The translations under genes were made by a program, and so were the position numbers. The notes beneath the pieces were generated by a model. That model was given only the letters and a program-made list of their open reading frames with translations, made no database searches and was not told the DNA's origin. From contig JAANYP010006668.1 in NCBI GenBank assembly GCA_020465985.1, forward strand, positions 94,965 to 158,964: a stretch of 64,000 nt of DNA, written 5' to 3'. Positions 30,807 through 41,256 of the stretch are shown piece after piece; positions within the stretch are counted from its first letter, which is position 1; every line of letters begins with the position of its first letter. This DNA comes from Centrapalus pauciflorus (Eukaryota > Streptophyta > Magnoliopsida > Asterales > Asteraceae).

Positions 30807-31186
30807 TGACGATCAAACTGTGATTTAGGGTTTGAGAGATGTGTGTGTGAATCGCTCACAGAGAAGGTTTGGAAAAGATTGTGGAAGATATTTTTGCAAC
30901 TGGTAGTTACAATTGAACGAAACTGAGACCTTTGAAGGTTTGGACATTTCGAAAATATCTAATCCTGCGCACACACTTATAAGAATTTACCGAATTACCC
31001 TGCACACTTTGACAGATCAAGTGAAAACAACTAACAGTCCGAGTGAAATGAACTAGCAGCTTGAGAACATATTCAAGCTGTTAGTTGAAAATTAAGCATA
31101 TTCTAATGAAACAGTGTCTCCCCCTTAATCAAGCATATGGAATAAATATATTCTTCATAAAATAAGAGAGAATGATGAAAAGCAAA
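30807..31186 (-). promoter_or_regulatory. Copia-Y2 spacer before aORF: internal PPT and U3-like region
   Basis: No ORF. In minus-strand order it holds a polypurine tract AAGGGGGAGA (31117-31126), three copies of the LTR motif (31030-31090, such as TTCAAGCTGTTAGTT), a CTTATAAG box (30976-30983) and a leader with a telo-box AAACCCTAAA (30824-30833) 18 bp before the ATG. The order PPT, motif cluster, TATA-like box matches the 3' LTR. A promoter role is inferred. Confidence 0.55.
31117..31126 (-). other. Internal polypurine tract, copia-Y2
   Basis: AAGGGGGAGA on the minus strand, about 60 nt after the RNase H stop and 3.1 kb from the terminal tract AGGGGGAGAT, sharing its nine-base core. It could be a central plus-strand primer or a relic of an ancestral LTR edge. 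Confidence 0.55.
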
Positions 31187-32839
31187 TTAATCCATATTAA
31201 CCATGCCAATATTTGATACCAGGAAGGTGAATCTTCCTACATCAAATGGTTTTGTAAATAGATCAGCTAACTGATCATCTGTATGAATTTTGGTAACTTG
31301 GATTAATTTCTTCTCATTACAATCTCTTATAAAATGAAATATAATGTCTATATGATTGGTTTTGGGAAATTTCACTGGATTTTGTACAATGCTTATGGCA
31401 CTTGAGTTGTCAATGTAAATAGGATTAGATAGAAAGTTCATACCATAATCTCTCAGTTGATTCTGAATCCACATCACTTGGAAACAGCAGCTGGCAGCTG
31501 CTACATATTCTGCTTCCATAGATGAGGTGGAGACAGTTGTTTGCTTTTTGCACTGTCAAGAGACCAGTCTTGCTCCTAGATATTGACATCCACCAGTTAT
31601 GGATTTTCTGTCAATGTTGCATCCTCCATAGTCACTGTCAGAGTAGGCTGTTAGTTCAAGAGGAGAGTCTTTTGGATACCATAGGCCCAAATGTGGTTGG
31701 CCTTTGAGATATCTAAAACTTCTCTTAACAGCAAACAGATGTGAGTCCTTTGGAGCACATTGAAACCTGGCACAAACACAAACAACAAACATTATATCAG
31801 GTCTAGAAGATGTGAGGTACATTAGTGAACCTATCAAGGATCTGTATAGGTGAATGTTCACATCTACTCCATCTTTTTCTGCATCAAGCTGCTTGTGAGT
31901 GTCCATTGGAGTACTAGCAACTTTGGTATCTTTGTAACCAAACTTTTCCAGAATGTCTTTAACATACATTGATTGACTTATAAAAAGTCATGTGGGCTTT
32001 TGCTTGACTTGCAATCCTAGAAAGAAGGTGAGTTCTCCCATTGAACTCATTTGAAACTTTTTGTGCATCAATGTCTCAAACTCTTTGCACAGACTGTCAT
32101 TTGTTGACCCAAAGATGATATCATCAACATAGATCTAAACAAGCAAAATCTCAGATTTGATGGACTTTGTGAACAATGTTTTGTCCAGAGTACCTCTATT
32201 GAATCCATTTTGTAGAAGGTATGATGACAAAGTGTCATACCATGCTTTTGGGGGCTTGGTGGAGTCCATAGAGGGATTTGTCTAATTTGTAGACTCTGTC
32301 TGGATACTTATAGTCCTCAAATCCAGGTGGTTGACACACATAGACCTCTTCTTCGATTGTACCATACAGGAATGCAGATTTCACATCCATTTGGTACACT
32401 TTAAATCCTTTGAAGCTGGCATAAGCTAGGAACTGTCTGATGGCTTCTATCCTTACTATTGGGGCAAAGACATCATCATAATCTATTCCTTCTTCTTGAG
32501 TGTATCCTTGTGCTACCAGTCTTGCTTTTTTCTTGATTACTATCCCTCTCTCATCCTTCTTGTTTCTGAACACCCATCTTGTACCAATTGCTCTCTTTCC
32601 TTTAGGAAGATAACTAGAGTCCATACATTCTGAATCTTGAATTGCAGTAGTTCTTCCTGCATTGCCTCAATCCAAGATGGATCTTTCAAAGCCTCAGATG
32701 CCTTCTTAGGTTCTAATTGTGACATGAAACATGCATGTTCAAAGGCAGCTAGACTAAATTCAGGAACTGCTGATTCAGTATCAGTAGACTCCTTGTGAAC
32801 CATTGTCCTTAATTGTACAGGTGTGCGTGGATCACCCAT
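31187..32839 (-). pseudogene. pol: Copia-Y2 reverse transcriptase and RNase H
   Basis: RT: EAMQEELLQF, IGTRWVFRNKKDERG, MDVKSAFLYG and LYGLHQAP. YVDD is still readable near 32125, but a TAG sits three codons before it (the usual Gln changed to stop). RNase H: YSDSDYGGCNIDRKSITGG, MEAEYVAAASCC, and an end at IGMVNMD (31187). Frameshifts occur near 32560, 32230, 31970 and 31540. Confidence 0.88.
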
Positions 32840-32893
32840 TATTTGATTGAGAGGATGATACTTGTGAACCCAGAGTGTGGGCTCTCTGTCTGT

Positions 32894-34982
32894 CTAAAAT
32901 GATGTTCCTAGATTGGTATCATCTCCTTCAGTAACAGCTTTACCAGAAGATGGGATTGTTTCCCTAGTGGATGGAGCTGTTACCTCAGGACTTGGGATTG
33001 GCAAGTCATAATCTAGATTTGCATCATGTTGAGCGTCCAGTACCCCTGGTGGTTCACAAGATAGAAGTGCTAGAACAGTATACTCATCCCATTTATCAGA
33101 ATCTTCAACAGTCTGAAACTGTGTGCCAACAACTTGAATATTTGTGTGACCAACATGAGAAATTGTGTTGGCAGCTTCAACCCTGTTTTCATCAGTTTCT
33201 GCAGTATACTCAACAAAGCTCAGAGAATTTGTTAGTGAATCTAAATCAAACAACCAATCAGGACTAGTGCCTTTTGACATTATCAGTGTTTTCATTAAAC
33301 TCAACATTGGCACTTTCTTCAATGGTTTTAGACACACTGTTGTATACCCTATAGGCTTTGCTTTGAGTAGAGTATCCTACAAAAAAACCTTCTTCAGCCT
33401 TACTTTCAGACTTACCTAAGTGAGTTTTAGTGTGAAGAATAGTGCATGAACAACCAAAAGACTTTAGAAAGGCTATTAAGGGAACTCTATGATGGAATAA
33501 CTCATATGGTGTTTTCCCTTATGATTGAACAACTTGAACCCTATTTAGCACATAACAAGCTGTATTGACTGCCTCTGCCCACAACGTCATTTGCAGTTTG
33601 GAATCAGCTAGCATGGTTCTAGCAGCCTCAATTAAAGTTCAGTTCTTTCTTTCAGCTACACCATTTTGTTGTGGTGTTCTTGGTGCACTATATTGCCTTG
33701 CAATACATTTAGACTCACAGAAACTGTTTAGGATATGATTTTTAAACTCAGTTCCATTGTGTGACCTGATCACCTTAACTTTCAAGTTGGATTGGTTTTG
33801 TATCTTAAGGATAAATGATTTAACTAGCTCAGTAGTTTCATCTTTAGTCCTAAGAAAGTTAACCCATGTAAATCTGGTGAAATCATCAACAATGACTAAA
33901 CAGTAAGCTCTTTTGTTCAAACTCAACACAGATGTTGGACCAAAGAGATCCATATGAATAAGATGAAGAGCAGATGAGATTGAATTTACTTTTTTGGCCT
34001 TGTGAGAAGTTTTGTGTTGCTTGCCTTTAAGGCATGCTACACAATGATCATCACAGATGAACTCCTTTTGTGGTAAACCTCTTACCAAATTCTTTTTGAC
34101 TAGAACATTCATAGACTTGAAGTTCATGTGACACATCCTTCTGTGCCAAAGAGCAGACTCATTAGATGATGCTTTGGATATCAAACAGCTTAAAGTAATT
34201 GATTTGGATAAAAGATCTGTGTCCAAACAGTAGACATTGTCCTTTCTTGGTGTTCTCAGTAAAACAAGATTTTCACGTATTTTAAAATCCTTTGAAAGAA
34301 CAATGCACTCAGAGTTTGTGAATAGAACAATATTTTGTTTATAACAGATTTGAGACACACTTAGTAAATTGTACTTCAGCTGTTCAACATACAAAACATC
34401 ATTGAAGATCATATTGCCTACTTTGACAGTACCTTTACCTGTTACCTTACCTCCCTTGGAATTTCCTCCAAATGCAACAAACCCTCCTTCAAAGCCTTTA
34501 AAGTTTGACAAGCATTCAGAATTGTCTGTCATGTGCCTAGAGCATCCACTATCCAAATGCCATCTTGTTTTATCTTGTGACCTGTGGGTGCCCTGCACAA
34601 ATAAAAGCTTAGTTAGTAGTGGAGTAACCCAAACCAAGTTGGTTTTGGGTTGTCCTTGTGCATTGACATAACTAAACATTGTTTGTGACTTTTTATACTT
34701 AGTGAGATCCACTGGTGGATTCTGTGAAGAATATTTAGTTATGACATGAGGTATCCAGGTGTTCTTTCCAACCTTTTCATTAACAGTCTCAGATGATCCA
34801 TTACCAGTTCCAGTTTTAGGCTTAGCAGCTTGAATTGAGTTTTCAGTGCAAACAGCTTCAGAGTTTGTACTACCAGTTCCAACTTTAGGCCTAGCAGTCT
34901 CAACATGTGTATCAACAATTTGATCTGAGTTTTTGCCTTTAACACACCATATCTGTTTAAAATTTGATTTGGATTTTGCCAA
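32894..34982 (-). pseudogene. pol: Copia-Y2 protease and integrase
   Basis: Protease DSGCSRHMTD near 34540. Pre-integrase finger (LWHRRMCHMNF, CVACLKGKQ). In the integrase core HMDLFGP is present, but the second motif reads RSHNGTEF, the catalytic Asp replaced by His near 33757. NGVAERKN is followed directly by TGA (33637). The C-terminal part (33337-32894, WLFDLDSLTNSL) is in another frame. The frame is continuous with gag upstream. Inactive integrase. Confidence 0.88.
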
Positions 34983-36479
34983 AACTTGTTTTTGGTGTGC
35001 AGACTGTCTTTTATTGACTTTTAAGAACCTATGATCAACTGTCTTCTTTGGAACTGGTGCAAAAGGTGGTTTGGCCTTTGAATTTTTTGTGTTTTGAACA
35101 AATGCCTATTTTTGAACCACAGTCTGTTTTGCAACAGATGGTTTATACAAGCAATGCCGGGCCAAATGGTTTTTCCTGCCACAATGGAAACATCTTTTGA
35201 CTGTTTTGATTGGAGAACCAGTTTTGTTGGACCATAACTGGTTCTTGTTCCTTTGATTTCCCCTTACCTACTGTTGTTTGGGAAACTTTTGGACACCATG
35301 CTTTTGGCATGTGCAGATTGGAACAGTCTTACCCCTTTTATTAACTTTTGAGGAAGATGCAATGTTACAGTTAGAAGGTACAGAAACATGTGGAACAGCA
35401 TTGCATTCACTCATCTTCTCTTTTCCTTTCTTACTGGGGGTAGACGTTTCTATAGGTGCACTCATTGTTTTGTGTTCTCTCTTAACTTCTTTGCACTCAC
35501 AGCCTTCATTTGGAATCAGTTCTTCTTTAGATTCAGGACTGTTTTCAAGGATAGCATCTACAGTTGTCATTGTCTCATCTAATGGTTCATTAACAAGCCT
35601 ATCAGCAACTTCACTCATGGGATGAATGTATTTGTTGTTGTATGGGGGTGGAGTGGCTCTGTATCCTATACCTTCTTTGGGATTGAGCTAAGATTTTACC
35701 CCATCTTTAAATTGAACCTCCATTATTTGTTCTAGCTTTTGATTTGCCAGCTTGAAACTTCCTAAATCTATATTGACAGATTCTATTTTCTTGTTAGCTT
35801 CTAACACCTTCTGTTCAGCCTCATCTAGTTTCTTATTTAGGGTCTCTATTTTCTTATTCAGTTCCTTTTTCTCACACTCATGATATGTTCTATCATGTCC
35901 CATCTGAATCTCAATATCTTTATAGTCATTGATCTGTTTTTCAAGATCTTCTATAGCCTGCATGTACTCATATCTCCTTTCTTCCATCTTAGCTTGAGTT
36001 TTGCACATGCTCTCATTATGATCTTTGTACTTTTTAACCATATTTTTGCATGTTTGAGAGCAGAGTTTGCATTTACCTCTTAATGGTAGTTCAGTGGAAG
36101 TGACATTAGATGTTTCTGCCATGAGGGCTTGATTTTGAAACTCCTCTTCTGTCTAATCACTCCAGTCAAACACATTGTCTTCTTGAGAAGCAAGTTCTTG
36201 TGATGATGAAGCTTGATTAGTTTGTTGGGGTCTTGGTGGCTGTTGACCTTGGGATCTGCATTCTCTGGCAAAGTGTCCAAGCTTGTGGCATTTAAAGCAT
36301 TCAACTTTTGATTTTTCAAATGCTGGTTTGCCTTCTGATCTGGCTTGGAAGTTTGATCTGCCAGTTCTTTTCAGAAACCTTTTAGCCCTCATAGTCAACA
36401 TAGCATGCTGCCATTTCAAGTCCATCTCTTCTAGATCATCTGGATGGATTTGTTCTAAATCTTCAGCATTTAGAGCAAA
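34983..36479 (-). pseudogene. gag: Copia-Y2 gag, lacking N-terminus
   Basis: In order: DDLEEMDLKWQ, CCHC knuckle CFKCHKLGHFAREC (about 36252-36293), coiled coil (36060-35700), Lys/Ser-rich region, and a second CCHC knuckle CFHCGRKNHLARHC (35151-35192) in the same frame as protease. Stops occur near 36153, 35688, 35268 and 35100. It starts at the junction with X2 aORF near 36480, so the UBN2-like core is missing. Confidence 0.85.
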
Positions 36480-36480
36480 C

Positions 36481-37305
36481 AATCCAAGGTCCTTCCACCA
36501 AACCAAGCTGTGGTGTTGTGAGAGGAGGTTCTTCAGAGGTAACCGAAGCATGAAATACTTTGTTTCCAATAACAGGAAACACCGTTGACTTCAGAAATGG
36601 CTGAGTGTTGTAGAGAGAGTCACCACAAACATGTTTGAAGATGAGACTTAAGATTCTAGGATACCTTACAGATGGGTAACATTTTTCTTGTTCCACAAAG
36701 GCACGCAGATTGCCAAAAATTCATTTGGCCATATTTAGTGTAGTCTTATCAATAAACTGTAGAGCTTTTTGCACTTCATCTCTGCTAAGCTGATCAAATG
36801 AACCAACCTTGTAGTTAAGACTCATCACTACGGAGGCAAAGAGAAAACTGTAGGTTGGTAGGTCCCACCCTGGGAGCAGACACACCACAACATCTGAGCA
36901 AGTTACCCATTTGTTGATTTTCAGGCTGTGGTTTATCATATTTTTTGACCACTAGCAGATGGAGTATCTCTTGAAGAAGATCAGCAGAGATCTCAACAAC
37001 TTTGGTGTTGTTAAGAATGGTTCCTTGAATAACTTTGGCAGCATAGTCATTTGAGCAGGTATATCAGAACTCGTATACCATCTCTAGATACATTACACCT
37101 AGAGTTGCAGTCATGACATTATGTAGTGGGTGTGCTTTAATGATTTCTACCATCGATTCATAGCCTTTACCAATGTAATTTTTTTTGGTATTGTCCGATT
37201 TGCTACGTAGTTGGTGGTTATGATGGTGAGATTCGTAGTAACTGATGGGTGTTTAACCACATCATCACCAAGGAAGATAGGAACGAGGGGAGTATGGGAA
37301 GCCAT
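36481..37305 (-). pseudogene. Copia-X2 aORF, N-terminal domain
   Basis: ATG at 37303-37305 (MASHTPLVPIFLGDDV). After a frameshift near 37150 it reads MVEIIKAHPLHNVMTATLG and an FWYTC segment that align in spacing with the opening of the E1 and Y2 aORFs. Further on is YPSVRYPRILSLIF (near 36640), matching the FLLYPRF block. Frameshifts near 37150, 36920 and 36720 break it, and it is cut near 36480 by the junction with Y2 gag. Much more diverged from E1 and Y2 than they are from each other. Confidence 0.6.
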
Positions 37306-38011
37306 TGTTGAAGTTCATGAAATTTCACAAAGCACAGACACAAAGTCTTTTAATGGTGGTTAGGGTTTTTCAGAGATTATGGATATATGTAGGGTAGTAG
37401 GGAAGAAGAAGAAGAAACAAAGATCGTGGGTATTTATAGGATTTTGAATGTGAGATAGTTGGAGAGAGAAAAGGGCGGTTGATTTGAAATATGATGACTA
37501 ACGGAATGGAATGGTTACCACGTCAGCACATGTGTCATGCCAACTTGATGCTTTTCTTCTCATAAACACGCAACACACATTATCCGTCGGTAATTAAGAT
37601 AAATAAACACATAATTTAAATAACTTAAATGTGAAGTAATGCTAATTAAAGGTGGATATTCAAAGCTGTTGCTAAAACCTGATGAAAAGGTTTCATCCAA
37701 AATTGATCAGTCTGTAACCTGTTTATTAAACCTTTGCAGTTATTTAAGGGCAGGTTTCAATTTGAAACCTGTTCAATAACTGAATAGATTACAAGGCTTG
37801 CCTTGTATAACAGAATATAGATTGAGCAGGTTTCAGATGTAGACAGTAGAACAGGTTTGATGATTGTTATTCTGGCAAACCTGTTATGTGTCAAACGTTT
37901 TCAAATCTTAAAGAACTAGCTAAGTACAGAACTGGTGAAACCTGTTCCTTCAAAACTGTTATTTGAGATTTTAGCAAGTTTGCTTAATTATCCTTTGAAC
38001 ATCAATGACAC
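37306..38011 (-). promoter_or_regulatory. Copia-X2 spacer before aORF: candidate internal promoter
   Basis: About 700 bp with no ORF. On the minus strand it holds seven to nine AAACCTGTT or GAACAGGTTT motifs (37675-37965), as in the X LTR. A perfect TATAAATA (37431-37438) follows, then a CT-rich patch (37401-37424), a telo-box AAAACCCTAACC (37359-37370) and the aORF ATG about 130 bp from the TATA box. It looks like a normal plant core promoter and 5' UTR. Confidence 0.6.
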
Positions 38012-39401
38012 TTAGTCACTTTTATTTAACATCCCCAGCTTGCATACAAGGGAATTAAAAATATTTTCATCAAGAGGTTTGGTGAAAATAGCTGCAAGCT
38101 ATTCTTTTGTAGGAACAAAAGTTACCTCAACATTACCTTTTTGGATGTGATCCCTTGTGAAGTGATGTCTGACTTCTATATGCTTTGTTCTGGAGTGGAA
38201 GACAGGGTTGTTGGAGATAGCTATGGCACTGGTATTGTCACACAGAATAGGAGTTTTCTTATATACCAGACCATAATCCTCAATCTGATGCTGCATCAAT
38301 AGGATCTTTCCACAGCAGCTTCCAGCAACAATATACTCAGCTTTAGCAGTAGAAGTGGACACAAAGTCCTGCTTCTTGTTGCACCAACCAATCAACATTC
38401 CACCAAGGAGTTGACACCCACCTATTGGGCTTTTTCTATCTAACATGCAACCTGCAAATCAGAATGTGTAGCCAATTAGATCAAGGCTAGAGTCTTTGGG
38501 ATACCAAAGACCCAAACCTGGTGTACCCTTTAGGTTTCTGAAGATTCTCTTTACAGCAGCTAAATGTGATTCGTTTGTATCAGCTTGAAACCTAGCACAT
38601 AAACAGGTAGCCAAGATTATATCTGATCTACTAGCTGTCAGGTATAGCAATCTCCCAATCATGCATCTGTAACCTGTTACAGAAACAAGCTTGCCACAGG
38701 AGTCAGCATCCAATCTAACATTGGTTGTCATTGGGGTTTTGATAGGAGAACATTGATCAAATTTAAATTTCTTTAAAAGATCTATTTGATTTATAAAAAT
38801 GACATTTGAGATTTGTTTAACCTATAATCCTAGAATGAAAGTTAGTTCACCCATCTTGGTTATTTCATATTTAGATTTCATGAGCAGTTAGTTGATCATT
38901 AGTAAAACCAAATATAATATCATCCACATAGATTTGAACAAGCATAATATCAGACTTTACATTCTTTATGAACAATGTAGTATCCACTTTACCTCTAGAA
39001 TATCCATTGCTCATATGGAAATCAGTATGAGTGTCATACCAGGCTCTAGGGGCTTGTTTCAGTCCATAGAGTGCTTTATCCAACTTATAGAAAAAACCTG
39101 GATGATGTTCATTTTCAAAACCTGGAGCCTGCTTAACATATACCTCTTCTTGCAGCTTACCATTCAAAAATGCACTCTTAACATCCATTTGAAATACCTT
39201 TATGCTTTTGTGAGCAGCATATGCCAGAAACAAACGAATTGCTTCTAACCTAGCAACAGGAGCAAATGTTTCATCATAGTCAATACCTTCTTCCATCTTG
39301 TTTTCGAAAACCCATTTTGTGTCAATTACTATTTTTCCTTTAGGCATGGGGACTAGCTTCCATACTTTGTTTCTCTCAAACTGATTGAGTTCTTCATGCA
39401 T
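38012..39401 (-). pseudogene. pol: Copia-X2 reverse transcriptase and RNase H
   Basis: RT has IDTKWVFENK with a short deletion of the following KLDERG-type block, then MDVKSAFLNG, LYGLKQAPRAWY and an intact YVDD near 38920. A frameshift and a short gap follow near 38735-38870. RNase H: DRKSPIGGCQLLGG, STAKAEYIVAGSCC, AIAISNNPVFHSRTKHIEV, ending KLGML near 38040. A stop in RNase H lies near 38458. Confidence 0.87.
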
Positions 39402-40070
39402 GGTAGTGATCTAATTGGCATCTTTCAGTGCATCATCAATTTTTTTTGGCTCCACCAGGGACACAAAGCTTGAGAACATACAAAAGTTTCCATGACTGTC
39501 CCACTTTGTCTGCACACCTTTATTGATGTCACCAATTATTTGATCATTTGGGTGACACCTGATCCACTTAGGATCATGTTTCGATGATTTTTTCTATGTA
39601 TCTTGAGCACCAGTTTCATTCACAACAGGTCTTGTAGAACAACTTTCATGATTGTCAGACATACTGATATCTTGAGCTTGTTCATCTGTTGAGGAAGCAA
39701 CATTGGTGTTGAACACATCAAAAGAGGATTCAGGGAAATCAGCAATGATAATGTATCAGTGCACTTATTCACACAGGGTGAAATAATATAGTCATCATCA
39801 TGTCCATTATGGTTAGCAGGTTCCACTCTGGATGATGTGGAAGCTTTAGAATCCTTTTCTTCAGCATTTGAGTGTAGAAGATCATCAAAGCTGACGTCTC
39901 TTGAAACTAATTCAGGTTCAGCTTTGAGTGAGGGATTTGCAGACTCTTCAAAGGTGACATTGATGGATTCATCTACCTGGGGTTGTATACTCTGTAGGCT
40001 TTGGAAACAACTAAGTATCCAACAAACCCTCCTTCACCAACTATGGGTTCAAACATAGCCATTGATACCT
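39402..40070 (-). pseudogene. pol: Copia-X2 integrase C-terminus and linker
   Basis: Broken region between integrase core and RT: traces of the ADEGVFVGY-type block near 40030, an acidic Ser-rich linker and EPANHNGHDDD (39826). No continuous frame. Confidence 0.7.
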
Positions 40071-41175
40071 TTAATTTAGAATGAAGAAAGGGCATCCAAA
40101 CACATGGAAATAGCTCATGTTTGGCTTTCTCCCTTTGAGTAGTTCATAAGGAGTTTTATTGAACCTTTTCACTACTAAGGATCTGTTTTGAGTGAAGCAA
40201 GCAGTGTTGACAGTTTTAGCCCAAAATGATGAAGGGAGACTTGATGCACACAACATTGTTCTAGCAGCTTCTACAAGAGTCATGTTTCTCCTCTTAGCAA
40301 CTCCATTTTGTTGTGGAGTTTTTACAGCTGAGAAGTTTTGAGAGATGCCTCTTTCTTCACAGAAGTCCTCAAGAGTACTATTCTTTAATTGAATACCATG
40401 ATCACTTCTAAGCTGCTTGACCTGGGCAGAATTTAGAACCTCCATATTTTTTATAAATCCAATAATTTCTCTGGCAGACTCTCCTTTGGTCTTTAGGAAG
40501 ATCACCCATGTATACCTGTATAACTCATCAACTATTACTAAGGTGTATCTTTTACCTCCTAGACTTGAAACATTTAAAGGTCCTAACAAGTCCATATGGA
40601 TTAAGAAGAGAGGTGAATTAGTAGAGGGTTATGTTTAGACTTAAAAGATGTTTTTTTTTCCGCTTACCTTTCTCACAAGCTGAGCAGAGTTTATCCTTAA
40701 CAAATGTTATAGAAGGCAAACCTGTTACTAACTCTTTCTTACAGAGTTTGTTGATGTTCTTGAAGTTCAGGTGTGACAGCCTTTTGTGCCATAACCAGTT
40801 GAGGTCTGCATTGCTCCTTAAAATGAAACAGGTCTCAGTTGTTTGATCACTAGCTTTCATATCTACAATGTATACCCGTTTCTTTCTCTGTGCACACAAC
40901 ACAACTTTACCCTGAGCATCCAATATGTATCCTAGGTGCTCATCAAAGTTAACCTTGTAGCCAGCATCACACAGTTGACTAATGCTTACAAGAATGTGTT
41001 TTAGCCCAAACACATAGGCTACTTTGTTGAAAATTGCAGCACCCGCATAAAGGGTTCCATATCCTTCTGTGGATCCTTGGACATTGTCACCAAAAGTGAA
41101 TTTTGGGCCTTTTTCAGGATTGAGATCACTCAACAGATCCTTGGAACCTATCATGTGGCCAGATCAACCACAGTC
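40071..41175 (-). pseudogene. pol: Copia-X2 protease and integrase
   Basis: The protease site has a TGA (41164-41166) in place of its Cys, directly after Asp-Cys-Gly and before SGHM. Pre-integrase finger: LWHKRLSHLNF, CSACEKGK. The integrase core (40595 down) has MDLLGPLNV, RSDHGIQLKN (normally RSDNGTEFKN) and NGVAKRRNMTL, where the catalytic Glu reads as Lys. A frameshift occurs near 40610. Inactive. Confidence 0.87.
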
Positions 41176-41256
41176 TAAGTACCTAACCTGGCTTGGTTGT
41201 TAAACCTGTAGAGTAAAAGAAGAAAACATTAGTCCTTAGGGGAACTCATCACAAGG

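Larger units (their letters stand above)
27335..36480 (-). mobile_element. Copia-Y2, 5'-truncated
   Basis: Minus-strand element with 3' LTR, polypurine tract, aORF, internal polypurine-like tract, RNase H, RT, integrase, protease and most of gag. It ends abruptly near 36480 inside gag, where copia-X2 aORF begins. Its 5' LTR, PBS and the first part of gag are missing. Gag, protease and integrase share one frame from 36569 to 33639, interrupted by a few stop codons only, so decay is modest. Confidence 0.85.

Noticed and set aside
38012..38050. Internal polypurine tract in X2 after RNase H
   Set aside because: The purine-rich stretch encodes the RNase H end (KLGML) and has only four G in a row, unlike the Y2 tract.
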